Source: Bacteroidales bacterium
Lineage (GTDB): Bacteria > Bacteroidota > Bacteroidia > Bacteroidales > UBA932
Reading direction: 5' to 3'
Assembly: GCA_016287875.1 (NCBI GenBank)
Contig: JAEEXQ010000002.1
Span: 24,756 to 88,755 of the forward strand
DNA: 64,000 nt
The notes beneath the pieces were generated by a model. It was not told the DNA's origin, searched no databases, and worked only from the letters and a program-made list of their open reading frames with translations. The position numbers were made by a program, and so were the translations under genes. Positions 17,685 to 25,972 of the stretch are shown piece by piece (positions within the stretch are counted from its first letter, which is position 1; each line of letters opens with the position of its first letter).

Positions 17685-19591
17685 CAGATATCCACGTCTT
17701 CGAGCTCCTTCTCGCTCTTTAGGTTGTGACGCAGCCAGTTCTGGCGCTCTATGGTGTTGTCGCCCATATAGAACTCCATTATTTCGGAGATGGACTCTTC
17801 GTCGGCCAGACGTACCTGGTCGAGGCGCATGTCCTCCCCGATGAAATCGGCGAATTCATCGGAGGATATCTCTCCCAGACCTTTGAAGCGGGTGATCTCC
17901 ACCTTGTTCTTGAGTTCCGCTATGGCCTGCTCCTTCTCTTCGGGGGAGTAGCAGTAGCGGTTGGCGGTCTTGTTCCTGACGCGGAACAGGGGAGTCTGGA
18001 GTATATGTACGTGCCCGCGACGGATGAGGTCGGGGTAGTATTTCATGAAGAAGGTGCAGACCAGCATACGGATGTGCATACCGTCGTTATCTGCATCGGT
18101 CGCGATGATGATGTTGTTGTAGCGGAGATTCTCGAGATCATCCTCCACGCCCAGGGCGGAAATCAGCAGGTTGAGCTCCTCGTTCTCCGCGACTTTCTTC
18201 CTGCTCTCCTTGTAGGAGTTGATAGGCTTGCCGCGCAGGCTGAATACGGCCTGGTAGCTGGCGTTGCGGGCCTTGGTGATGGTTCCGCTTGCGGAGTCAC
18301 CCTCGGTGATGAAGATGCTGCTGCGCTCAATGTCCTCCTGGGTCTTCTCGTTGGCCTTGTCGTTATAGTGGAAACGGCAGTCGCGCAGTTTCTTGTTATA
18401 GACGTTCGCCTTCTTGCTGCGCTCGCGGGTCTTCTTCTGTATTCCGGAAATCTCCTCGCGTTCGCGCTGTGAGTCCTTGATCTTCTCTTCGATTATGGGG
18501 ACTATCTCCTTGTGGATGCGCAGGTAGTTGTCCAGTTCCTGGGCCACGAAGGAATTCACGTAACTGCGGATGGTGGGGCCGGTGTCCAGATGGAGGGTGC
18601 CGTGCTCGTCGTGGGTCTGCTTTTCCCACATATAGTTGGAACCCAGCTTGGTCTTGGTCTGGCCTTCGAAGTTAGGCTCCTGTATCTGTATCGAAATGGC
18701 TCCCACGATGCCCTGGCGGCAGTCCTCGGGAGCATAGTTCTTCTTGAAGAAATCCTTCAGGGTCTTGGCGATGGCCTCGCGGTATGCGGCAAGATGGGTG
18801 CCGCCGTCGCGGGTGTTCTGGCCGTTCACGAAGGAGGAGATATTCTCGCCATAGTCGCGGCCGTGGCTCAGCACTATTTCTATGTCTTCGCCTTCGAGGT
18901 GGATGGGAGCGTAGAGGGGCTCCTCGGAGAGATTCTCGTTCACCAGGTCGAGAAGGCCGTTGTCGCTCTTGTAGGGAGTGCCGTTGAGCACGAGGGTGAG
19001 GCCTTTCTTGAGGTAGGAGTAGTTCTTCACCATCGTCTCGACGAAGCTCAGGTTGTAGGCGAACTTGCCGAACATCATAGGGTCGGGGTAGAAGTTCACC
19101 AGGGTGCCGTTCTTCTCTTTAGGAGCGGCTTCTTTGCCGCTGTCCTTGAGCTCGCCGCGCTCGAAGCGGGCCCAGGATGACTCGCCGTCACGATAGGAAC
19201 AGACGTAGAATGACTCGGAAAGTGCGTTGACGGCCTTGGTGCCGACGCCGTTGAGGCCTACGCTTTTCTTGAAGACCTTGTCGTCGAACTTGCCGCCGGT
19301 GTTCAGTATGCTCACGGCCTTGACCACCGAATCCAGGGGAATGCCGCGGCCGTAGTCGCGCACGGTCACGTGGTTGTCCTCGCTGATATCGACGGTGATC
19401 TGTTTGCCGTGTCCCATGGCGAATTCATCGACGGAGTTGTCGATGATTTCCTTAAGGAGCACATAGATGCCGTCCCCGGGGTTATTGCCGTTTCCGAGGC
19501 GCCCGATATACATACCCGGACGCATCCTGACGTGCTGTACGCCTTCCAGGGTGCGTATGTTGTCGTCTGTATAGTTCGTGTTCTGAGTCAT
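17684..19591 (-). CDS. parE: DNA topoisomerase IV subunit B (GyrB/ParE family)
   Basis: MRPGMYIGRLGNGNNPGDGIYVLLKEIIDNSVDEF; ITEGDSASGTI; 635 aa. Confidence 0.88.
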   Translation of the reverse strand: MTQNTNYTDDNIRTLEGVQHVRMRPGMYIGRLGNGNNPGDGIYVLLKEIIDNSVDEFAMGHGKQITVDISEDNHVTVRDYGRGIPLDSVVKAVSILNTGGKFDDKVFKKSVGLNGVGTKAVNALSESFYVCSYRDGESSWARFERGELKDSGKEAAPKEKNGTLVNFYPDPMMFGKFAYNLSFVETMVKNYSYLKKGLTLVLNGTPYKSDNGLLDLVNENLSEEPLYAPIHLEGEDIEIVLSHGRDYGENISSFVNGQNTRDGGTHLAAYREAIAKTLKDFFKKNYAPEDCRQGIVGAISIQIQEPNFEGQTKTKLGSNYMWEKQTHDEHGTLHLDTGPTIRSYVNSFVAQELDNYLRIHKEIVPIIEEKIKDSQREREEISGIQKKTRERSKKANVYNKKLRDCRFHYNDKANEKTQEDIERSSIFITEGDSASGTITKARNASYQAVFSLRGKPINSYKESRKKVAENEELNLLISALGVEDDLENLRYNNIIIATDADNDGMHIRMLVCTFFMKYYPDLIRRGHVHILQTPLFRVRNKTANRYCYSPEEKEQAIAELKNKVEITRFKGLGEISSDEFADFIGEDMRLDQVRLADEESISEIMEFYMGDNTIERQNWLRHNLKSEKELEDVDI

Positions 19592-19595
19592 CTTA

Positions 19596-19603
19596 CAAAG
19601 ATA
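19596..19603 (-). promoter_or_regulatory. -7 box TATCTTTG, 4 nt before the parE ATG
   Basis: CAAAGATA on +. Confidence 0.55.
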
Positions 19604-19615
19604 ACAAAAAATCGG

Positions 19616-19963
19616 CTATTTCACTACGCCCCGGAGGTGCAGGACCACAGGTTTCCTGATGTCGGAAAGATACACCGTGATGGTTTTGTCGAAGGGGTAG
19701 GGACCGTCCTCGTTAGTGTAGGTGGCCTCTATCTTTCCCTTTTCTCCCTTGGCGAGGCTGGTGCGGGTCCAGCGTACGTTGGTGCAGCCGCAGGAACTGA
19801 TGGCCGAAAGTATGGTAAGGGGTTCGTCACCCGTGTTGGTGACGGTGAAAACGCAGGTCTGAGGCCCGTCCGCCTGGGAGATGGTCCCGAAATCATATAC
19901 GGTCCTGTCGAACTGCGCGCGGCCCCCTATGAGCACTGTCAATAGTAACAGAAGTAATTTCAT
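19616..19963 (-). CDS. DUF1573 domain protein
   Basis: FDRTVYDFGTISQADGPQTCVFTVTNTGDEPLTILSAISSCGCTNVRWTRTSLAKGEKGKIEATY. Confidence 0.88.
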   Translation of the reverse strand: MKLLLLLLTVLIGGRAQFDRTVYDFGTISQADGPQTCVFTVTNTGDEPLTILSAISSCGCTNVRWTRTSLAKGEKGKIEATYTNEDGPYPFDKTITVYLSDIRKPVVLHLRGVVK

Positions 19964-19967
19964 ATTG

Positions 19968-19975
19968 CAAATTTA
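19968..19975 (-). promoter_or_regulatory. -7 box TAAATTTG, 4 nt before the ATG of the DUF1573 gene
   Basis: CAAATTTA on +. Confidence 0.5.
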
Positions 19976-20025
19976 TAACAAAAACCTTACCTTTGCGTCC
20001 GAGATATAAACTTTAAACTAAAGAT

Positions 20026-20196
20026 ATGGCTTACAAAATTTCCCCTGACAGCTGTGTTGCTTGTGGAACCTGCATGGGTGAGTGCCCTACCGGCGCAATC
20101 CACGAAGGAGATGTTTACACCATCGATCCCGATGTGTGCATTAGCTGCGGCACTTGTGCCGGAGCTTGCCCTATGGGAGCTATTTCCGAGGAGTAA
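20026..20196 (+). CDS. 2x[4Fe-4S] ferredoxin, 56 aa
   Basis: MAYKISPDSCVACGTCMGECPTGAIHEGDVYTIDPDVCISCGTCAGACPMGAISEE; too short for the ORF list. Confidence 0.95.
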   Translation: MAYKISPDSCVACGTCMGECPTGAIHEGDVYTIDPDVCISCGTCAGACPMGAISEE

Positions 20197-20220
20197 CGCT
20201 AATCCAACACAGTGTTTTGC

Positions 20221-20250
20221 AGTTCCGCGCAGCGCACGGAACTTTTTTTT
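20221..20250 (+). terminator. Intrinsic terminator after the ferredoxin
   Basis: AGTTCCG-CGCAGCGCA-CGGAACT followed by TTTTTTT. Confidence 0.75.
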
Positions 20251-20265
20251 GTATATGTATGCAGC

Positions 20266-20913
20266 CTAGAAGCTGTCGGGGATGGCGTCCACCAGGCGCT
20301 TGAGTATGTCGAAGGATTCGCTTCCTACCGTGGACCAGAAGTCCTCGAACTGCCCGAGGCGGTCTTCTTCCTCTGCGGTGTCGCTGATGACCCGCACGCT
20401 CAGGAAGGGCACCGAGTTGGCATAGCATACCTGGGAGATGGCGCCGGATTCCATATCGCAGGCCAGGGCTTCGGGGAAGTGGCCCAGTATTACCGCATTG
20501 TCGGCGGGGCCCGAGCAGAAACGATCCCCGCTGGCCATCAGCCCGAAACGGAGATGGGGATCGTCCAGGCTGCGGGCTGCGGAAAGAAGCACGGGATCGG
20601 CATCGAAACGGGCCGGGAAACCCTGTACCTGCCCATATTCGTTAGGCTCTCCGTACCAGCAATCGTGATAGGCCACCTGGGCTGCGACCACAACGTCAAG
20701 CAGATGCACGTCCTTGGCTACGCCGCCGGCGCATCCCGTGGAGATGATACAATCCGGATGATACCCGTTTATGAGCTTGTATGCATTGACTGCGGAATTG
20801 ACCTTCCCCCAGCCGCAATGTACGGGAATGATTTCGTGTCTGCTGTTGTTGGACAGGACCTTGCGAGCCATCTCGTACTCCCGGTCCATCGCTGTCATTA
20901 TGCCGATCTTCAT
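20266..20913 (-). CDS. 5'-methylthioadenosine/S-adenosylhomocysteine nucleosidase-like
   Basis: MKIGIMTAMDREYEMARKVL...IISTGCAGGV...ACDMESGAISQVCY; start set to CAT 20911-20913, not the longer ORF. Confidence 0.85.
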   Translation of the reverse strand: MKIGIMTAMDREYEMARKVLSNNSRHEIIPVHCGWGKVNSAVNAYKLINGYHPDCIISTGCAGGVAKDVHLLDVVVAAQVAYHDCWYGEPNEYGQVQGFPARFDADPVLLSAARSLDDPHLRFGLMASGDRFCSGPADNAVILGHFPEALACDMESGAISQVCYANSVPFLSVRVISDTAEEEDRLGQFEDFWSTVGSESFDILKRLVDAIPDSF

Positions 20914-20917
20914 AGCA

Positions 20918-20925
20918 CAAAGATA
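20918..20925 (-). promoter_or_regulatory. -7 box TATCTTTG, 4 nt before the nucleosidase ATG
   Basis: CAAAGATA on +. Confidence 0.55.
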
Positions 20926-20940
20926 GTAATAAATATTTCT

Positions 20941-20948
20941 TATATTTG
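20941..20948 (+). promoter_or_regulatory. -7 box TATATTTG, 4 nt before the ATG at 20953
   Basis: Direct match. Confidence 0.6.
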
Positions 20949-20952
20949 CGAT

Positions 20953-21321
20953 ATGCTTGAAGATACCAGAATCAAGATATTCCTGACCGTAATCGAGTGC
21001 GGAAGCTTCACGGCCGCCGCCAACAAGCTCGGCATCACTCAGCCGGCAGTCAGCCAGAACATCGCCGAACTCGAGAGATTGCTCGGCGTCCAGCTGATGG
21101 AGCGCGCCCGCGGAGAGATAAGCCTCACCGAAAACGGCCGCCTTTTCGAAGGCTATGCCCGTCAGATATCCCACTGGTATTCAGTGGCCGACAAGGCCTT
21201 CCATCCGGATCCTCTGGCCATACATCCCACTCCGGTCGCTCCCGCCCGCCTCAAGCTGGACGACGGGTCAGAAGCCTTCGTCTGGGCCTCGGGCCGCGAC
21301 ATCCACATCGAACTTGAATAG
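20953..21321 (+). CDS. HTH-only LysR-like transcriptional regulator (no effector domain), 122 aa
   Basis: MLEDTRIKIFLTVIECGSFTAAANKLGITQPAVSQNIAELERLLGVQLMERARGEISLTENGRLFEGYA; the LysR effector domain is absent. Confidence 0.85.
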   Translation: MLEDTRIKIFLTVIECGSFTAAANKLGITQPAVSQNIAELERLLGVQLMERARGEISLTENGRLFEGYARQISHWYSVADKAFHPDPLAIHPTPVAPARLKLDDGSEAFVWASGRDIHIELE

Positions 21322-21328
21322 AATGAAA

Positions 21329-21358
21329 GAGGGACCGGCCATCGATGGCCGGTCCCTC
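21329..21358. repeat. 30-nt perfect palindrome GAGGGACCGGCCATCGATGGCCGGTCCCTC
   Basis: Identical to its own reverse complement; lies between convergent genes. Confidence 0.9.
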
Positions 21359-21381
21359 CGGTATAAAGGCAATACAACGGT

Positions 21382-24300
21382 TTACTTGTTTGCGAGCCTC
21401 TTGTAGGTTTCGAGACGCACCTTGGCGAACTCTTCCGTCTTCTGCAGAAGTTCTTCTGCACGCTCGGGGAAGAGCTTGTAGAGGGATGCGAAACGGACCT
21501 CTCCCTTCAGGAAGTCCTGGAACTTGCTCCAGTCGGGTTCCTTGCTGTCGAGGCTGAAAGGATTCTTGTCGGTACCTTCAAGCATAGGGTTGTAGCGGTA
21601 CAGATGCCAGTAACCGCAGTCGACGGCGAGTTTCTCTTCCTTCTGGCTGAGACCCATGCCGGCCTTGAGACCGTGGTTGATACAAGGAGCGTAGGCGATG
21701 ATGAGTGAAGGCCCGTCATAAGCCTCGGCTTCCTTGATGGCGTTCATATACTGCACGGGGCTTGCTCCCATTGCCACCTGGGCGACATACACATAGCCGT
21801 AGCTCATCGCCATCATTCCGAGATCCTTCTTGCGGATCTTCTTGCCGCTGGCGGCGAACTTGGCGATGGCACCTGCAGGGGTGGCCTTGGAGGACTGGCC
21901 GCCGGTGTTGGAGTAAACCTCGGTGTCGAGCACGAGTATGTTCACATTCTCGCCGCTGGCAAGCACGTGGTCGAGTCCGCCGTAACCGATGTCGTAGGAG
22001 GCACCGTCACCGCCGATGATCCACTGGCTGCGGGAAGGAATGTAGTTCTTGAGCTCGAGTATCTTCTTGCAGCAGTCGCAGCCGCACTTCTCCATCATAG
22101 GAACGAGCTCGTCGGCAACCTTGCGGGTGACGGCGTAGCTGTTGCGGTCGGCGAGCCACTCTTTCATAAGGGCCTTCATTTCCTCGGAGCAGCTCTCGCA
22201 CTCGAGGGCCTTCTCCATAAGGGCGGCGACGGTCTCGCGGATGCGGTCGGAACCGAGATGCATACCGAGGCCGAACTCGCAGAAGTCCTCAAACAAGGAG
22301 TTGGCCCAGGCGGGGCCGTGACCCTTGTCGTTGGTGCAGTAAGGGGATGCGGGGAAGGAGGCACCGTAGATCGAAGAGCATCCGGTAGCGTTGGCAATCA
22401 TCATATGGTCGCCGAAGAGCTGGGTGATGTTCTTGATGTAAGGGGTCTCGCCGCAACCTGCGCAGGCACCGGAGAACTCGAACAGAGGCTGGCTGAACTG
22501 GGCGGCCTTGAGGTTGCTCTTAGGATCGAGCGGGGTCTTGTAACCGACCTTGGTGTTCAGGTAGTCGTAAACTTCCTGATCGGCCACGTGGTCGATGTAG
22601 GGCTTCATGCTGAGGCTCTTCTCGGGCTTGGTAGGGCAGACATCCACGCAGTTGCCGCAACCGGTACAGTCGGCTACGGAAACTCCCATCACGAACTTGT
22701 AGTCCTTGAGGTTGGCCTTGCCTTCGACGAACTTGACGCCGGCTGCCTCTGCGGCCTCGGCCTCTTCTGCGCTGAGAAGGAAAGGACGGATGGCTGCGTG
22801 AGGGCAGACGAATGCGCAGTTGTTGCACTGGATACAGGTCTCGCCGTTCCATACAGGGACGCTGACGGCGACGCCGCGCTTCTCGTATGCGGAAGTGCCT
22901 GCGGGCATAGTGCCGTCGGCATAGGGGAGGAATGCGCTGACGGGCAGCGTGTCACCTTCCTGGGCATTCACCACGTCGGCGATTTCCTTCACGAAGGAAG
23001 GTGCCAGGCGGTTCTTGCCGGGATTCTCGAACTTGGCGCTGATGTTGGCCCATTCTGCAGGAACCTTGACCTCGATGTACTCGCCACCGCGGTCGATAGC
23101 GGCATAGTTCATATTGACGACATTCTCGCCCTTCTTGCCATAGCTCTTGAGGGCGGCATCCTTCATATATTTCACTGCATCCTCTGCGGGGATGATGCCG
23201 GTGATGCGGAAGAATGCGCTCTGGAGGATGGTGTTGGTACGCCCGCCGAGGCCGATTTCGGCCGCGATCTTGGTGGCGTTGATTATGTATAGCTTGATGT
23301 GCTTCTTGCCGATGACGCTCTTCACGTTGTCGGGGATGCGCTCGAGGGTCTCCGCCTCATCCCAGAGGGAGTTGAGAAGGAGGCTGCCGCCTTCCTTGAT
23401 GCCCTTGAGCACGTCATACTTCTCGAGATAGGAAGGAACGTGGCAGGCGACGAAGTCGGGGGTGGACACGAGATAAGGGGCACGGATGGGCTCCTTGCCG
23501 AAACGGAGGTGAGAGCAGGTGTATCCGCCGGACTTCTTGGAGTCGTAATCGAAGTAAGCCTGGGAATACAGGTCGGTATGGGAACCGATGATCTTGATGG
23601 TGTTCTTGTTGGCACCCACGGTACCGTCGGAACCGAGACCGAAGAACTTGCACTCGGTGGTGCCGGGCTTCACGATGGAGATTTCTCCCTTGGTAGGAAG
23701 GCTCTTGAAGGTGACATCGTCCACGATGCCGATGGTGAAGTCGTTCTTGGGGCTCTTGAGCTCGAGGTTGTCGTAAACTGCGATGATCTGTGCAGGGGTG
23801 GTATCCTTGCTGGAAAGACCATAACGCCCGCCTACGATGACGGGGGCATCGGCTACGCCCTGGTAGGCGGCCTTGATGTCCAGGTAGAGAGGCTCTCCGA
23901 GGGAACCGGGCTCCTTCGTACGGTCGAGCACCGCAATCTTCTTGACGGAGGCGGGAATGGCCTTCATAAGGTATTTGGTGCTGAAAGGACGATAGAGGTG
24001 TACGGAAACGAGACCGTACTTGCGGCCCTTGGCGGCAAGGTAATCGATGGTCTCGCGAATGGTCTCGGTGACGGAGCCCATTGCGATGATGACGTTCTCG
24101 GCATCAGGGGCGCCGTAGTAGTCGAAGGGACGGTAGATGCGTCCGGTGGCTTCGCCTATCTCGCCCATATAGCGGGCTACCACGTCGGGAACCTTGTCGT
24201 ATATCTTGTTGCGGGATTCCACGGCCTGGAAATAGACGTCTCCGTTCTGGGCGGTGCCGCGGGTGACGGGAGCCTCGGGGTTGAGGGCCCTGTCGCGGAA

Positions 24301-24912
24301 CTGCTGGAGCGACTTGGTGCTGACCATGGCGCGGAGGTCATCCTCGTCGATGGCCTCGATCTTCTGGATTTCGTGAGATGTACGGAATCCGTCGAAGAAG
24401 TGCAGGAAAGGAATGCTGCTCTTGATTGCGGAGAGATGTGCCACCGCAGCGAGATCCTGGGCTTCCTGTACGGAGCCGGATGCCAGCATTGCGAAACCGG
24501 TCTGGCGGCAGGCCATCACATCCTGGTGGTCACCGAAAATGGAAAGTGCGTGCGAAGCGAGCGCGCGGGCCGACACGTGGAAGACGGCGGGGAGCATCTC
24601 GCCTGCAATCTTGTACATGTTCGGAATCATCAACAGAAGGCCCTGGGAGGCGGTGTAGGTGGTAGTGAGGGCACCTGCCTGAAGGGAACCGTGCACTGTT
24701 CCCGATGCACCTGCCTCACTCTGCAATTCGGTGACCTTTACGGTCTCCCCCCAAAGGTTCTTCTTTCCGTGGGCAGCCCATTCGTCGATGTTCTCTGCCA
24801 TCGGAGATGAAGGTGTGATCGGATAGATCGCCGCGTGCTCGCTGAAAAGATATGCGATACCGGCCACGGCGGTGTTACCGTCACAAGTAATGAATTTTTT
24901 CTCTTTTGCCAT
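21382..24912 (-). CDS. nifJ: Pyruvate:ferredoxin (flavodoxin) oxidoreductase, single chain
   Basis: 1176 aa; ITCDGNTAVAGIAYLFSEHAAIYPITPSSPMAE; two 4Fe-4S motifs CIQCNNCAFVCPH and CTGCGNCVDVCP; GGDGASYDIGYGGLDH TPP site. Confidence 0.97.
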   Translation of the reverse strand: MAKEKKFITCDGNTAVAGIAYLFSEHAAIYPITPSSPMAENIDEWAAHGKKNLWGETVKVTELQSEAGASGTVHGSLQAGALTTTYTASQGLLLMIPNMYKIAGEMLPAVFHVSARALASHALSIFGDHQDVMACRQTGFAMLASGSVQEAQDLAAVAHLSAIKSSIPFLHFFDGFRTSHEIQKIEAIDEDDLRAMVSTKSLQQFRDRALNPEAPVTRGTAQNGDVYFQAVESRNKIYDKVPDVVARYMGEIGEATGRIYRPFDYYGAPDAENVIIAMGSVTETIRETIDYLAAKGRKYGLVSVHLYRPFSTKYLMKAIPASVKKIAVLDRTKEPGSLGEPLYLDIKAAYQGVADAPVIVGGRYGLSSKDTTPAQIIAVYDNLELKSPKNDFTIGIVDDVTFKSLPTKGEISIVKPGTTECKFFGLGSDGTVGANKNTIKIIGSHTDLYSQAYFDYDSKKSGGYTCSHLRFGKEPIRAPYLVSTPDFVACHVPSYLEKYDVLKGIKEGGSLLLNSLWDEAETLERIPDNVKSVIGKKHIKLYIINATKIAAEIGLGGRTNTILQSAFFRITGIIPAEDAVKYMKDAALKSYGKKGENVVNMNYAAIDRGGEYIEVKVPAEWANISAKFENPGKNRLAPSFVKEIADVVNAQEGDTLPVSAFLPYADGTMPAGTSAYEKRGVAVSVPVWNGETCIQCNNCAFVCPHAAIRPFLLSAEEAEAAEAAGVKFVEGKANLKDYKFVMGVSVADCTGCGNCVDVCPTKPEKSLSMKPYIDHVADQEVYDYLNTKVGYKTPLDPKSNLKAAQFSQPLFEFSGACAGCGETPYIKNITQLFGDHMMIANATGCSSIYGASFPASPYCTNDKGHGPAWANSLFEDFCEFGLGMHLGSDRIRETVAALMEKALECESCSEEMKALMKEWLADRNSYAVTRKVADELVPMMEKCGCDCCKKILELKNYIPSRSQWIIGGDGASYDIGYGGLDHVLASGENVNILVLDTEVYSNTGGQSSKATPAGAIAKFAASGKKIRKKDLGMMAMSYGYVYVAQVAMGASPVQYMNAIKEAEAYDGPSLIIAYAPCINHGLKAGMGLSQKEEKLAVDCGYWHLYRYNPMLEGTDKNPFSLDSKEPDWSKFQDFLKGEVRFASLYKLFPERAEELLQKTEEFAKVRLETYKRLANK

Positions 24913-24941
24913 ATTATATCGATATATTATGTAGTTGTTCG

Positions 24942-25832
24942 CTAGCTGATGCCGCTGATGGCGACCTCCTTGCCTTCCGCGCCGCTGATTCTCTTGACAA
25001 GGCCCTGGAGTACGGTCCCGGGGCCGAGTTCGAGGAACTCGTCGGCGCCGTCCGAGAGCATATTCTTGACGCTCTGGGTCCAGCGCACGGGGCTGGTAAG
25101 CTGCTTGAGGAGGTTGTCCTTTATGCGGACGGGGTCGGTTTCAGGCTGCGCGGTCACATTCTGGTAGATGGGGCAGCGCGGGGCCTTGACCTCGGTGGCT
25201 TCGATTGCTTTTGCGAGTTCGGCGCGGGCCGGCTCCATAAGGGGGGAGTGGAAAGCTCCGCTCACCGCGAGGGGAAGGGCGCGCTTTGCTCCTGCGGCCT
25301 TGCAGGCCTCGCAGGCGGCGAGCACGGCGTCGTTTTCGCCGGATATCACTATCTGTCCGTCGCAGTTATAGTTGGCTGCGATGACTATGCCTTCGGTGCT
25401 CTCGCAAATCTGTTCGACGGTTTCGGTGGGAAGGCCGATGATGGCGGCCATTGTGCCGGGCACCTTCTCGCAGCATTTCTGCATTTCGTTGGCACGCACG
25501 GAGACGAGCTTAAGGCCGTCCTCGAAGCTGACGGCACCGGCGGCGACGAGCGCGGAGAACTCACCGAGGGAGTGACCTCCGGTCATGTCCGGGGCGCCCA
25601 GCCCTTCAGAGCAGAGTGCCAATGCTACCGAGTGTATGAAAATAGCGGGCTGAGTAACCTTGGTGGCCTTCAGCTCTTCGGGTGTTCCGTTGAACATTAT
25701 ATCTGTAATCCTGAATCCCAGGATATCATTTGCCTTGTCCATCAAAGCCTTTGCTTCGGGACTTTTCTCGTAAAGGTCTTTTCCCATTCCGGGGAATTGG
25801 GCCCCCTGTCCGGGGAATACGTATGCTTTCAT
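24942..25832 (-). CDS. fabD: Malonyl-CoA-ACP transacylase
   Basis: MKAYVFPGQGAQFPGMGKDLYE; GGHSLGEFSALVAAG; SGAFHSPLM. Confidence 0.95.
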   Translation of the reverse strand: MKAYVFPGQGAQFPGMGKDLYEKSPEAKALMDKANDILGFRITDIMFNGTPEELKATKVTQPAIFIHSVALALCSEGLGAPDMTGGHSLGEFSALVAAGAVSFEDGLKLVSVRANEMQKCCEKVPGTMAAIIGLPTETVEQICESTEGIVIAANYNCDGQIVISGENDAVLAACEACKAAGAKRALPLAVSGAFHSPLMEPARAELAKAIEATEVKAPRCPIYQNVTAQPETDPVRIKDNLLKQLTSPVRWTQSVKNMLSDGADEFLELGPGTVLQGLVKRISGAEGKEVAISGIS

Positions 25833-25853
25833 AGTGATTCGGGTTTTAGTTCA

Positions 25854-25882
25854 CAAATATAACAAAAAAAATGGTATATTTG
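25854..25882. promoter_or_regulatory. Overlapping divergent promoters: fabD -7 (CAAATATA, 25854-25861, minus) and tRNA-Arg -7 (TATATTTG, 25875-25882, plus)
   Basis: Both boxes match TAnnTTTG; 13 nt between them. Confidence 0.6.
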
Positions 25883-25894
25883 CGGTCCATTCTC

Positions 25895-25969
25895 GCCCCT
25901 GTAGTTTAATGGATAGAATTTCGGATTCCGGTTCCGACGATAGGCGTTCGATTCGCCTCGGGGGTACCA
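25895..25969 (+). tRNA. tRNA-Arg(CCG), CCA encoded
   Basis: Acceptor GCCCCTG/CGGGGGT, anticodon arm TCGGA-TTCCGGT-TCCGA, T arm AGGCG-TTCGATT-CGCCT, terminal ACCA. Confidence 0.9.
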
Positions 25970-25972
25970 GCC

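Noticed and set aside
20266-21174. Extended 302-aa version of the nucleosidase ORF
   Set aside because: The N-terminal extension is antisense to the LysR-like gene; MKIGIMTAMDRE at 20913 is the canonical start.
23299-24810. 503-aa plus-strand ORF opposite PFOR
   Set aside because: Antisense shadow ORF; also true of 2400-4040, 60401-61687, 8874-10328 and other long ORFs in the track.
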